Origin: Buddleja alternifolia
Lineage: Eukaryota; Streptophyta; Magnoliopsida; Lamiales; Scrophulariaceae
Assembly (NCBI GenBank): GCA_019426215.1
Contig: CM033400.1
Location: 20,196,568 to 20,260,567 of the forward strand
Length of the DNA stretch: 64,000 bases
Direction: 5' to 3'
Part shown: positions 1-9,118 of the stretch, one piece after another
Numbering within the stretch: the stretch's first letter is position 1
Layout: every line of letters starts with the position of its first letter
Made by a program: the position numbers and the translations under genes
The notes under the pieces: generated by a model
Told to the model about the DNA's origin: nothing
Database searches by the model: none
What the model saw: only the letters and a program-made list of their open reading frames with translations

Positions 1-1620
1 TCACTCGGTTTTGCCTCTTGTTAAAAAATGTATCAATTTCTCTCTGTCCAGATCCTATTTATTATACCTGCAACCCCTGCCATTAAGATTTGTTGCCTAC
101 ATGACCATCTTCTGAAAGCAAGTTGCAGCCAATTAATCCATCTTGGGTACTTGTAAGTCCAGTTATCAACTTGCAACCATTGCATTAGGTATTGTATTAT
201 CTGTTTACTCCAATCACACTAAACAAAGAGGTGTTTGATAGACTCCTGCTCACCACCACACAGCACACACTGACACTCCAAAATATACAGGAATCTACTC
301 AACCTTTCTCTAGTTAGCAATTTTTTATGCATCACTAACCAAACTGTGAATGCGTGTCTGGGTATATTGATTTTGTTCTAGACAAATTTTGCACTTCTAA
401 AGTGACATTGAACTCCCATCAGCCATTTTTAGCAACTTCGAATACAATAGTTACTTGTATTTGTGTGAATCCATTTGGTTTGCTCAAAACCAGCTTGGAG
501 CTTCCTCTTTATACTATTGATCTTCTTCCAGGTCCAACTACAGTCTGGGGGGGGGGGGGAGGTTATAATCCCAAAATTCTTGCTCTTTCAGATAAATACC
601 TGTAATCCATTTGACCCATAGTGAGTCCTTTTTCTGAGATATTGCCCATACCTTATTCCCTATTGCAGCAACATTCCAAGTCTTACAACACTGTAGATTT
701 AACCCTCCATATCTCTTCTGAGTACACAATTGAGCGCAATTAACGGGGACCAGTTTCCTTCCTTGTTCAGTTTTGCCCCATAAAAAATCCCTACACTTTT
801 GTTCAATCTGCTTCATAATAGATTGTGGGATTATGAAGACAGAGGCCCAATAGACATGCATAGTAATTAAGACAGAATTAATCAATTGAACCCTCCCAGC
901 ATATGATAAATGTCTAGAAGCCCAACTAGACAATCTTTTTGTGACTTTTTCAACTAACATAAAACAGTCCAGCTTATTCCATTTCTTAGGGGGATAATGG
1001 AACTCCCAAATATCGCATTGGGAACATACCCTCTACAAACCCAGTAGTGTGGAGAATTTCTTGCTTGGTGGCCAGGGAGACTCCTCTGAAAAAAACATTC
1101 GACTTACTCTTATTAGCATATAGGCCCGAAGTGTCAAAAAACTTCTTGAATACATTCCACAAAATCTGCACAGCTGGGGTTGTGGCTTTGCAAAACAACA
1201 TAAGATCGTCTGCGAAACAGATGTTCGTAAGTTGCAACTGCTTACATCCTGGATGAAATCTAAACTGATTTTGTTGAGTTGCCAGTCTGATACTCCGTGT
1301 TAAGTATTCCATAACCAAGACAAATAAGAAGGGGAAGATGGGGTCCCCTTGCCTCAATCCCCTCTGCCCCTTGAAAAACCCATAAGTCTCCCCATTTAAA
1401 ACGACTGAGTAAGAAGTTGTTGTTACACACTCTAGGATCCAGTTACTGAATATGTGAGGAAATCTTAACCCCTCTAGTAACTCCTTCACAAATTGCCATT
1501 CTACAGAATCATATGCTTTCTATATATCAATTTTCATCAGACATTGGGGGGACACATTCTTCTTGTTATAAAGTCGGATAAGCTCCTGACTGATTAATAT
1601 GTTGTCAATAATAGTCCTCC
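1..1620 (-). mobile_element. L1-clade LINE, 3' arm (split by Sirevirus S1)
   Basis: Minus-strand non-LTR retrotransposon sequence that runs off the left edge of the window. It is the downstream continuation of the LINE arm at 13045-15961: removing S1 and one copy of its CCTCC target duplication brings the two halves of the reverse transcriptase together. No poly-A tail or 3' end is visible, so the true end lies outside the window. Confidence 0.9.
1..1620 (-). pseudogene. LINE ORF2, C-terminal half: RT palm/thumb and zf-RVT
   Basis: Encodes the second half of a plant L1-type reverse transcriptase. Reading leftwards, 1489-986 carries the palm with the QRGLRQGDPIFPFLF motif and the catalytic FADD motif near 1202-1216. 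Then 960-538 carries the thumb/connection with RVQLINSVL and a FLWG segment typical of plant LINE ORF2. Around 380-230 the reading continues into a zf-RVT region (HAFTVWLVMHKK, then a CxLC cysteine pair). The product would be the polymerase for target-primed reverse transcription. It is broken by frameshifts between the open stretches (about 960-986 and 537, beside a 12-base G run), by a stop near 1520 and by a stop near 230. Identification as an L1-clade RT is firm; function is lost. Confidence 0.88.
1616..1620. repeat. Target site duplication of S1 (CCTCC), left copy
   Basis: CCTCC precedes the TGTTAGG start of the S1 LTR and recurs at 13040-13044 just after the LTR end ACCACCA. Five bases is the usual copia/gypsy duplication length. 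It proves that both S1 outer ends are original despite the internal deletions. Confidence 0.9.
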
Positions 1621-1945
1621 TGTTAGGAAATTTCATGTTAGATGTTTTGATGATGACAAGATAGGATTCATTGTTAGACCCCAAATAAAATGTAAGTTTA
1701 TGTTTTCTTTAGATCATTGTTTAAGCGTTTGAAAGTTTGTAATTTTGTTTAGGCTTGTAATTTTTATCTTTGTAGATTTTTGACTAAGTCTTAGTAACTG
1801 AATCGCTAGTAGAATTCTAGGTGAGTCTATTAGAGAAGAAGTTGAAGACCAGCGTCTGAAGTCAACCAGAGATGAAGATTTGTCTCTTAGCGTCCGTCAA
1901 ATGTTAAAGGAACGTATTTCAGGATACATGGATCAAGCGCTCAAA
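1621..1945 (+). repeat. S1 5' LTR, first ~325 bp only
   Basis: Starts TGTTAGGAAATTTCATG and follows the LTRs of F2 (56794) and C (16588) up to the shared ATCAAGCGCTCAAA segment, where it stops and joins pol. The TATA region, U5 and PBS are lost, so this copy cannot act as a normal 5' LTR. Confidence 0.85.
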
Positions 1946-1955
1946 TTGTCTCAAG

Positions 1956-2903
1956 CGATTGATAATCAAGAGTCTATCAACCCGTTCCAACCAGACCGAA
2001 AATGGCTTAGAGATCATCCACCAGATCTAGTGATTGGAGATATTGAAGCACCTGTTAGAACTAGGTCCGCTACAATTAATGAGGCCATGTTCGCAAGCTT
2101 CCTATGTCAAATGGAACCAAAGAAAGTGGATGAAGCGCTTAGTGATTCAAGTTGGGTAGAGGCGATGCAAGAAGAGCTTAACCAATTTGAGAGAAGCAAG
2201 GTTTGGACGCTAGTACCAAGACCAACTCACCAAGGAGTCATTGGAACTAGATGGGTTTTTAGGAACAAAATGGATGAAGATGGCATTGTTATAAGAAACA
2301 AAGCTAGATTAGTCGCTCAGGGTTATTGTCAAGAAAAAGGAATTGACTTTGATGAAACATATGCCCCAATAGCCCGTCTTGAAGCGATTAGAATGTTCCT
2401 AGCGTTTGCCGCATTCAACAAGTTCACAGTATATCAAATGGACGTGAAGAGTGCATTCTTGAATGGTAAACTCCAAGAAGAAGTCTATGTGGAGCAACCT
2501 CCAGGATTCATCAACAACCATGGCAAAAGTATGGTCTACAAACTGGATAAGGCACTCTATGGCCTTAAACAAGCACCAAGAGCATGATATGACACTCTCT
2601 CTATCTTCCTTATAGGTAAAGGCTTTTCAAAAGGCAGCGTTGACACAACGTTATTTAAAATTACCCATAATGAAGATATTCTCTTAGTCCAAATCTATGT
2701 TGATGATATTATATTTGGTTTTACTAATAAGTGATTGTGTGAGAAATTTTCGAAAATAATGCAAGAACAATTTGAAATGAGCATGATGGGCGAATTAACT
2801 TTTTTCTTAGGATTACAAGTTAAGCAACTCCCTAATGGAATGTTTATAAACCAAGCTAAGTATACTAGAGATATGATTAAGAAATTTGGTATGGAAAATG
2901 CAT
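1956..2903 (+). pseudogene. pol: S1 pol fragment: Ty1/copia reverse transcriptase
   Basis: Begins at the linker before RT ([20 protein letters not shown]) and covers the copia [15 protein letters not shown] near 2438-2476 and the catalytic YVDDIIFG near 2697-2720. It ends at GMENA, where element A is inserted; the frame resumes at 10464. Two stops are visible by comparison with C: TGG to TGA at 2585-2587 and CGA to TGA at 2732-2734, both transitions. Integrase and protease are absent because the 5' LTR is fused directly to this point. The few residues before 1956 come from LTR and filler sequence, so the open frame starting near 1880 is not a real N-terminus. Confidence 0.9.
2899..2903. repeat. 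Target site duplication of A (TGCAT), left copy
   Basis: TGCAT before the A 5' LTR recurs at 10464-10468 after the 3' LTR. Elements C, D and F2 have a single uninterrupted ATGCATCATC at this point in RT, which confirms the insertion site. Confidence 0.95.
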
Positions 2904-4248
2904 TGTTAGGTCTCATATTTTACATATTTTTATTATGATTTACCTCACATTTATCTTTATTTTATGCCTTGTAGTTAGTCTTTTCCTTTATTTTTAGCCC
3001 AATTTACGTATTTTGATTTTTAAGTCGTTTCAATGTTTTTGTAGGCATATAAATGATTGTTTTAAGGAGTTAAAGGAGTATTTTTACGTGAATAACGAAG
3101 GCTAACCAAGAGGAAGTGAAGAAATGCTGTAGAAAGGCCAAACGAGAATGTTTCGTTGAAGAAAAATGAAGAGAAAAATTTCTGCACAGGCAACTGCACA
3201 ACTGTGCAGATATTCTGCACAGCTGTGCAGCTGCGGATTTTTATATTTTTGTGGGCCGATTTTATGACTTGGATGGGCATAATTTATGTATCTAAGACTC
3301 CTTTTTAGTTAAATAAAGTGGCAAAAATATTTTTATAGGCTAGAGGTGGTGGAAGAGGAATATTTCATTCTTGCAAAAAAAAAAAAGTAGATCTTGAAGA
3401 CTTTAGAGAGAGAAAATAGATCTTGAAGAGTTCTTGGAGAAGAGTTCTTGGAAAAAAAAAGCTTCATCTTCTCAAGTTGTATTCTTCCAATCCTCCATTG
3501 TTGAACATGAGTAACTTTATGTTTATGCAATTTATTTCTTATTTTTCTTTAATTATGTATAGCTAAATTATTTTCTAGGGTTTAAGATGTAGTCTTGCGT
3601 ATTGATTTGGATTATTGATGATTGATGGATGTGATTTCTTGTTTGGTTTATCTATTAATGAGTGTTTAATGTTTGTAATTGATTGATCACCAATTGCATG
3701 ATTTAAGATAAATTAAGAAGTACCGGGAGGTGAATTAGTTTATTGGTTCGGATTTAATAGACATGTGTAAATTGCTTAATAGGGATATTGGTAATTTTGC
3801 ATGAGACTAGTTAAATAATATTCATAGAACTTAATGGATTCATCTAAATTAGTTTTTGATCATGGGAGTGACGTTAATTAATTTAGGTGGATACTCATGA
3901 AGATCTCGGGAGAGTATTCGTGTATTTAAGGAAATTGGGTCTTTAATTTAAATAAGAATGATAATCCATTAAAAGTCAATAATCCATAGAAATACCTTGA
4001 TGAAATCTTAATCCCTAGGCCTTTTGTTAATTGATTGTTCGTTTTAATTATATTTGTGTTAATTATTTATAATTAATTTTGTTTTTATAAATTTATGCTT
4101 TTAATTAGTTAAAATCTCAAATCTTTGATAATCGATAGTTTAAATAATAAGATAAACTTTGTTTGGTACTTGATAACCTTCCCTGTGGAGACGATCTTAC
4201 TTTCACTATATTATTTGTTCGATTCCGTGTTGTTACGGACGGTTAACA
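2904..4248 (+). repeat. A 5' LTR (1345 bp)
   Basis: Runs TGTTAGGTCTC...GGTTAACA and matches 9119-10463 at equal length with roughly 15-20 differences counted by eye, implying a fairly recent insertion. Near 3180-3234 it carries the palindromic GCACAACTGTGC and GCACAGCTGTGC units that recur in the element's 3' region. Close to its end is a TCCGT...ACGGA hairpin (loop GTTGTT). Confidence 0.95.
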
Positions 4249-4251
4249 AAT

Positions 4252-4269
4252 TGGCGCTGTTGCCGGGGA
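4252..4269 (+). promoter_or_regulatory. A primer binding site, tRNA-Asp type
   Basis: TGGCGCTGTTGCCGGGGA lies three bases after the LTR and matches the complement of the plant tRNA-Asp 3' end, with one mismatch to the B version (TGGCGCCGTTGCCGGGGA). A tRNA-Asp primer is characteristic of the Athila lineage. Confidence 0.85.
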
Positions 4270-4396
4270 AGGCAACAAATAGTCAATATCAATAAAAAGT
4301 TGATTCTTATTAGTTTAGACATTTTTCTTTATTTATTTATTTTTGTTTTGGATTTTTATTTGTTTGAACTTTGATACTTGATATTGTTGTTTCAGA

Positions 4397-6826
4397 ATGG
4401 CTGAGGAGCAGAGAACTCTCCGAGATTATGCTACACCAACATATCAGAATTTAACCTCCAGCATAGCGGTACCAAGTGTTCAGGCCAATACCTTTGAGTT
4501 GAAGCCGGCTATTATTCAAATGCTCCAACACACTGCATTTGAGGGAGATATTGAGAGGGAGGATCCTCATTCCCATCTGGGGAATTTTTTGGAAATCTGC
4601 AGTACTTTCAAGATGAATGGCGTTACTGAAGATGCCATAAGACTGCGACTCTTCCCATTCTCCCTGTCTAAAAGAGCTAAGGAGTGGCTGAAAAACCAGC
4701 CGGCAAATAAGTTCACCACTTGGGCTGATTTGTCGACTGCGTTTCTGATGAAGTATTTTCCCCCAGCCAAGACTGCCCAGTTAAGGAATGCAATCACAGG
4801 ATTCATGCAAATTGATAGTGAAACCCTCTACCAAGCATGGGAAAGGTACAAAGAATTACTCAGAAAATGCCCACATCACGGTATTCCTAGTTGGATGCTC
4901 GTGCAGACTTTCTACAATGGTTTGTCACATAGTATCCGGATGAATATCGATGCAGCTGCAGGAGGGAGTTTTATGGCAAAGAATCCGGATGATGCGTTGG
5001 CTCTTATGGACGACATGGCATCCAACAGTTATCAGTGGGCAAGTGATAGTCGGGCTACAAAGAAAACACCAGGCATCCACAATGTAGATAGCATTACATT
5101 GCTCAATGCTAACATTGAAGCACTTGTCAAGCACATGGAGGGACTCAAGGGAAATGTTAGTGCAGTATCTCAACCTACTTTAGCTTGTGATATTTGTGGA
5201 GCACCTCACATGGCTACTGATTGCCCACTCATTGAGCAAGCTAATTACCTATCCAATCAGAATAAACAGCAAGGAAATCCATTTTCGAACACCTACAATT
5301 CGGGTTAGCGAAATCACCCGAACTTTTCTTGGGGAGGCCAAGGGAACCAAGGAGCTCAAGCAAATCCTCCTAGACAACAATTTCCTCCAGGGTTCCAACA
5401 ACATGGTCCTCAGAATTTTCAACAACCAAGTCAGCAAGGACCACCACCTCGAGAACCACAAGCTTGGGAATTAGCCATTGAAAAACTCGCTAATGGAACA
5501 GCAAAACGGTTTGAGAATCTGGAAGCAAAAATTGATCTGGTAGTGGGAGCAACGAAGAATCTGGAATTACAAGTTGGACAATTGGCAAGTTCTATGAATT
5601 CAAGGTCAAAAGGTACACTGCCTAGCCAAACAGAGGAGAATCCGAGAGGACAGTATAATGCAGTGACTCTGATAAATGAAAATATAATTGAAGAATTTGA
5701 ACCACATGCTGTACACAGAGATGCATTTGTGACGAAAGATAATTCGATCTTTGAATCTTATGACAAGGTTGCGCCAGAAAAGGTTATCCCGAAGCCATAT
5801 GTGAAACCATATGTTCCTCCAATTCCATTTCCCCAAAGGTTGCAACACAAGAGGTTAGACAAGCAGCAAGAGAAATTTCTTCAAACACTTAGACTGTTGA
5901 ACCGCAACATTCCGTATACAGATGCTCGGGCTCAGATGCCTGTTTGTGAGAAGTTTCTCAAAGAGCTGTTGAGCAATAGAAAGAAATTAGAAGATGTGGA
6001 AACAATCTCCTTGAATGAAGAATGCAGTGCCATAATCCAACGAAACATTCCTCCAAAGCTAAAGGATCCAGGGAGTTTTTTAATTCCTTGCACTATTGAA
6101 AAATTCCACTTTGATAAAGCACTTTGTGATTTAGGAGCTAGTGTTAGTCTAATGCCTTATTCAATTTGCAGGAAATTAGGCTTTCAAAAGCTTAAAAACA
6201 CAAAGATGTCACTTCAATTGGCGGATGAGAGCATAAAACGCCCTATGGGAATATTAGAAGACGTTTTCGTGAAAGTGGACAAGTTCTACATCCCATGTGA
6301 CTTCGTGGTGCTTGAGATGGATGAAAATTTGAAAACACCAATCATCCTTGGAAGACCGTTTCTTGCAACTGCGGGAACCGTCATTGATGTGCATGCTGGC
6401 AAGCTAGCGTTGAACATTGGAGAGGAGAAGGTGGAGTTCGACTTAAATAAAGTGATGAAATCTCCGCCTTTTGAAGAAAAATGTTATTCAGTGGATGTGA
6501 TTGAAGAGGCCATCAAAGAAGAAATTGCTCAAGGTAAAAGAGATCCATTAGAGTCGTATCGCGAAATATCTTCTAGACCTAAGGTAAAAATTAAATCTCT
6601 TCCTCCATATCTCAGGTACGCTCTTCTTGGCAATAATGAATTTTTATCTGTTATCGTACATTCTACTCTATGTACACCTGAACTGGACCGATGGTTAAGT
6701 GATTTGGAATGGAAGAAAGATGGAATAGGTTGGAATATATCAGATATGAAAAGAATTAATCGTGCTTTGTATTTTTCAGGCGATGATATTCCTCGAGGGA
6801 AAGCAATTTCCCTCGCCAAAACTTAA
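4397..6826 (+). pseudogene. gag-pro: A gag-protease polyprotein, one nonsense codon, no RT
   Basis: Starts at ATG 4397 (MAEEQRTLRDYATP). Residues ~55-170 form a gypsy-type Gag capsid domain (DPHSHLGNFLEICSTFKMNG, then FPFSLSKRAKEWL). Near residue 263 is a short zinc knuckle, CDICGAPHMATDC, with spacing C-x2-C-x3-H-x4-C. A TAG at 5306-5308 interrupts the frame where related Gags have Trp (TGG to TAG); the same frame then stays open to 6826. The aspartic protease is near residue 577, CDLGASVSLMP, with Leu after the catalytic Asp where B has Ser; I recall DLGA as common in Athila. The end of the frame reaches the GWNISDMKRIN segment that normally leads into RT, then diverges and stops. Product: Gag plus protease of a non-autonomous element. 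Confidence 0.9.
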
Positions 6827-6842
6827 CAATAATTTTGTCTAA

Positions 6843-6885
6843 GTCGAGCTAATGACTTTAAACAAGCGCTTCTTGGAAGGCAACT
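6843..6885 (+). other. Conserved block after pol in Athila elements (A copy)
   Basis: GTCGAGCTAATGACTTTAAA followed by a GCGCTTCTTGGAAGGCAACT-type stretch nearly matches 39207-39250 of element B, although the flanking sequence does not align. In B it lies 14 nt after the end of pol; here it lies 16 nt after the shortened gag-pro stop. I recall GCGCTT..TGGGAGGCAACCC as widespread in plant Athila elements. Function unknown. Confidence 0.75.
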
Positions 6886-7079
6886 CAAGAGTTTTCGTTA
6901 TTTTTGTCATTGTCGTTTTCTTCTTATTTTGTTTTCAATATTTTATGTTTGAAGGTTTTATTTTATTTTATTTCATTTTTATTTTTCGGTGCTCAAATGC
7001 TTTATTAATGAAAGGTATTCTTATTGCAGGTCAATAACATGAAAAACGAGGTGCATGAGGCATTATACAATGTAAATCA

Positions 7080-7256
7080 AATGCACAATTGTGCCAATTT
7101 TCGCACCACTGTGCACAATTTTCGCACTTAGAAAAATTTTTAGGTGCACAGTTGTGCAATTTTTCAGCACAGTTGTGCAAAATTTTCGCACAAGATCAAA
7201 CTCGCCGTGCACAACTGTGCAATTTTCGTGCACAATTGTGCAAAATTTTCGCACTT
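7080..7256 (+). repeat. Array of GCACAnnTGTGC palindromes in A
   Basis: About eight imperfect palindromic units of the form GCACAACTGTGC or GCACAATTGTGC, alternating with AATTTTCGCAC spacers. The same motif occurs in both A LTRs (3180-3234 and 9397-9447). Open frames on either strand here (for example from 7063 and 7089) arise from the repeat and are not supported as genes. Confidence 0.85.
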
Positions 7257-8008
7257 TTGCACCCTAAAAAAAAATACAAAAAAATTGAAAAGTGGGGTCA
7301 AAATCCCAAAAATCATTCCACCCCCTCACATTTCAGCCAAACATTTCTCTCTCTCTCGTTTCTCCACCACGCAATCAACCCCTCCCGCCGTCGCCTACCT
7401 TCAACAGGAGCCATGTCGCCACCGCATCTCGTCCAGCCCCGCGCGACCAAGCGCTCTTCACAACCACAAATCTACCGCCGCTGTTCGCCGTTGTCTTCTC
7501 CAGCCAACCACCATGCCGCCGTTTCTCTTCACCTTCGCCGTCTCTCGATCCGTCTTCAAGCTCACAATCAACCTCCGCCGCCATCGCCGCACTCAACCAC
7601 AAAGCCACGTGCGACCGAGCGTAATTCAAGACCACCACTCCGCCGCTGTCTTCTCCCATTCACAGATCCACGCCGCCACTCGCCGCACAACCTCCACTCA
7701 ACTCCGCCGATTGCCGCACTTGCACCGCAGTTCGACCGCGACTCATAAACGCCTTCGTCGCCGTCATCTCACATCCACAACTTAGTTCCACCTCCGTCGT
7801 CCGACTTCCCACATCACTGCTGCCACACTTCTTTTGGGTGCGATTTTTCTTCCAAGGCAATTAGTGTTCTCTCAATTACAATACTACCGCGAGAGACCAT
7901 CACCCTACCGACTCCCGGGACATCACGCACATGCATAGGGTAGTATTTCTTTCACTGTTATTTCAATTACATTTTGTTTATGTTCTTGCATATCGGTGGC
8001 GATAAAAT
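7257..8008 (+). other. C-rich leader and spacer of A, no supported gene
   Basis: C-rich, CCG-rich sequence with CTCTCTCTCTC near 7347. Several overlapping frames (7089-7748, 7144-7785, 7292-7624) are Pro/Ser/Arg-rich low-complexity translations with no recognisable domain. B has a comparable C-rich stretch (39655-39760) before its env-like ORF, so this probably corresponds to the pre-env leader of a family that has lost the ORF. A purported captured host 5' UTR cannot be excluded. Confidence 0.5.
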
Positions 8009-8102
8009 ACATTGAGGACAATGTGTTGCTTTAAGTGTGGGGTGGATTGTTTGCAAATTGTGATTAGAGTTTATTGAATTGCTCAAGTGTGGGGTGTTTG
8101 TT
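8009..8102 (+). promoter_or_regulatory. Internal hairpin plus PPT-like module of A
   Basis: A stem ACATT/AATGT around the loop GAGGAC (8009-8024) is followed 8 nt later by AAGTGTGGGG (8033-8042). A second AAGTGTGGGGTGTTTGTT lies at 8085-8102 and is identical over 18 bases to the true PPT/LTR junction (9105-9122). B has the same arrangement at 41816-41851. This looks like a second polypurine-tract module about 1 kb upstream of the terminal one. Confidence 0.7.
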
Positions 8103-8497
8103 GTTAAAGTGGTGAAAGAATTGGGCATACATCAATTTTTGCTGAGTTGTTGCTGAAAATTGGTTGACTTGTTCATAATATTTGTGTTCCCATATTTGAG
8201 CTCTTGACTAGATAAACATATGAATTTGATTTCTGTACATGGATACTCTTTTTATTGAGTTTGATCGCTAAGCCTGAAATTTGTAAAATTTCTATGCATC
8301 TTTACACACTACACACGAGTTTTAGTAAAGGGGATTGATCGGGGAGATAAAAGTAATTACATATTTCATTGATATTGGAGGAATGTTTAAGAGAAAAAGA
8401 AAAAAAAATCGAGAAAATTGAAAAAGAAAAAAATAAGGAAAGAAAAGGTTGATTCAGTGGCTATTGAATGCTAGAATCACCCAGTTTTGTTTCTAGC

Positions 8498-8615
8498 CTT
8501 TGTCAATCGAGTGATTAAGTCCGTTGGGGTGTCTTGACACCTAGTGCCTTAAAACCAACTGGTTTGAGAGTCATTGGCCCAAAACTCGTTACCAGGGTGA
8601 CATAGAAAGCTTGAC
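8498..8615 (+). ncRNA. Athila 3' structured block 1 (A copy), putative cis RNA structure
   Basis: Matches B 42429-42547 (shared GAGTGATTAAG, AAAACTCGTTA, CATAGAAAGC). The first hairpin is GGTGT/ACACC with loop CTTG (8528-8541); B has AATGT/ACATT with loop CTCC. The second is 8548-8568, with GGTTT closing an AACT loop and one bulged A; B has the same shape with loop ATCT. Not a separate gene; proposed as a structured element within the retrotransposon RNA. Confidence 0.6.
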
Positions 8616-8933
8616 TAGCGAAACATTGCACGGGTTGATCGATTGTGAATGAAGGAGAAAGAATAAAGATGAAATATGATAGATGTTGTGTTTTTGCTTG
8701 AAATATCCGAAATGTTCCCTTGCTAGAATTCATAAATCAAGCACGAATGGATGTATATGAAATTGAACTTGTTTGGGATTAGTGTGATGACTTGAGAGTA
8801 AAGATGTTCATATGTGGAAAAATAATGATTCTACGTGTTTATTGGTTTATGTGTGATGATTGTGGGGAGTCATAAATGTTGTGACTAGTTGCTGATTTGA
8901 TGAACAATGAGGCAGATAGACGAATGTCATGAA
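8616..8933 (+). other. A 3' spacer between structured blocks, no gene
   Basis: AT-rich non-coding sequence. No ORF with recognisable content and no repeat beyond short A/T runs. The equivalent interval in B (42548-42922) is similar in length but does not align obviously. Confidence 0.5.
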
Positions 8934-9050
8934 TTTTGTGGGTATATTCTCTGCAAACCCTCACGAGACAAAACTCGTCCACTAGGGGTAACCTAGGGGT
9001 TTAACGGCTTGTTGCACGTGCTAAGTGCAATCGTGTTCCCTACGAAAGTG
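8934..9050 (+). ncRNA. Athila 3' structured block 2 (A copy): three hairpins
   Basis: Three consecutive stem-loops: ACGAG/CTCGT with loop ACAAAA (8963-8978); CTAGG/CCTAG with loop GGTAA (8982-8996); TTGCAC/GTGCAA with loop GTGCTAA (9012-9030). Element B (42923-43040) keeps the same three, with different stem bases but preserved pairing and nearly identical loops. Flanking CTGCAAACCCTCACGAGAC and ACGAAAGTG are conserved in primary sequence. Confidence 0.65.
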
Positions 9051-9080
9051 GTGTTATCTTTAGTTTTGTTTTTGTTTGGA

Positions 9081-9118
9081 TTTACTCGAGGACGAGTAAA
9101 GATTAAGTGTGGGGTGTT
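9081..9118 (+). promoter_or_regulatory. Terminal hairpin plus polypurine tract of A
   Basis: A perfect 7-bp stem TTTACTC/GAGTAAA with loop GAGGAC (9081-9100) is followed 4 nt later by AAGTGTGGGGTGTT, which ends at the 3' LTR. The G-rich run is the presumed PPT for plus-strand DNA priming. In B the loop is identical and the stem is ATTGCTC/GAGCAAT. Confidence 0.75.

Noticed and set aside
547..558. Run of 12 G in the LINE as a possible structural element
   Set aside because: Single homopolymer in a decayed ORF2, at a frameshift; slippage or sequencing error is sufficient.
1880..1955. Start of the open frame at 1880 as the N-terminus of an S1 protein
   Set aside because: Residues before about 1956 translate LTR and junction filler; homologous copies show the RT linker beginning only after this point.
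7089..7860. Several overlapping frames of 110-219 codons, Pro/Ser/Arg/His-rich, as possible genes or a captured host gene in A
   Set aside because: They overlap in all frames and both strands, are low-complexity translations of C-rich DNA and the palindrome array, and show no domain. B has a similar C-rich leader without a gene.
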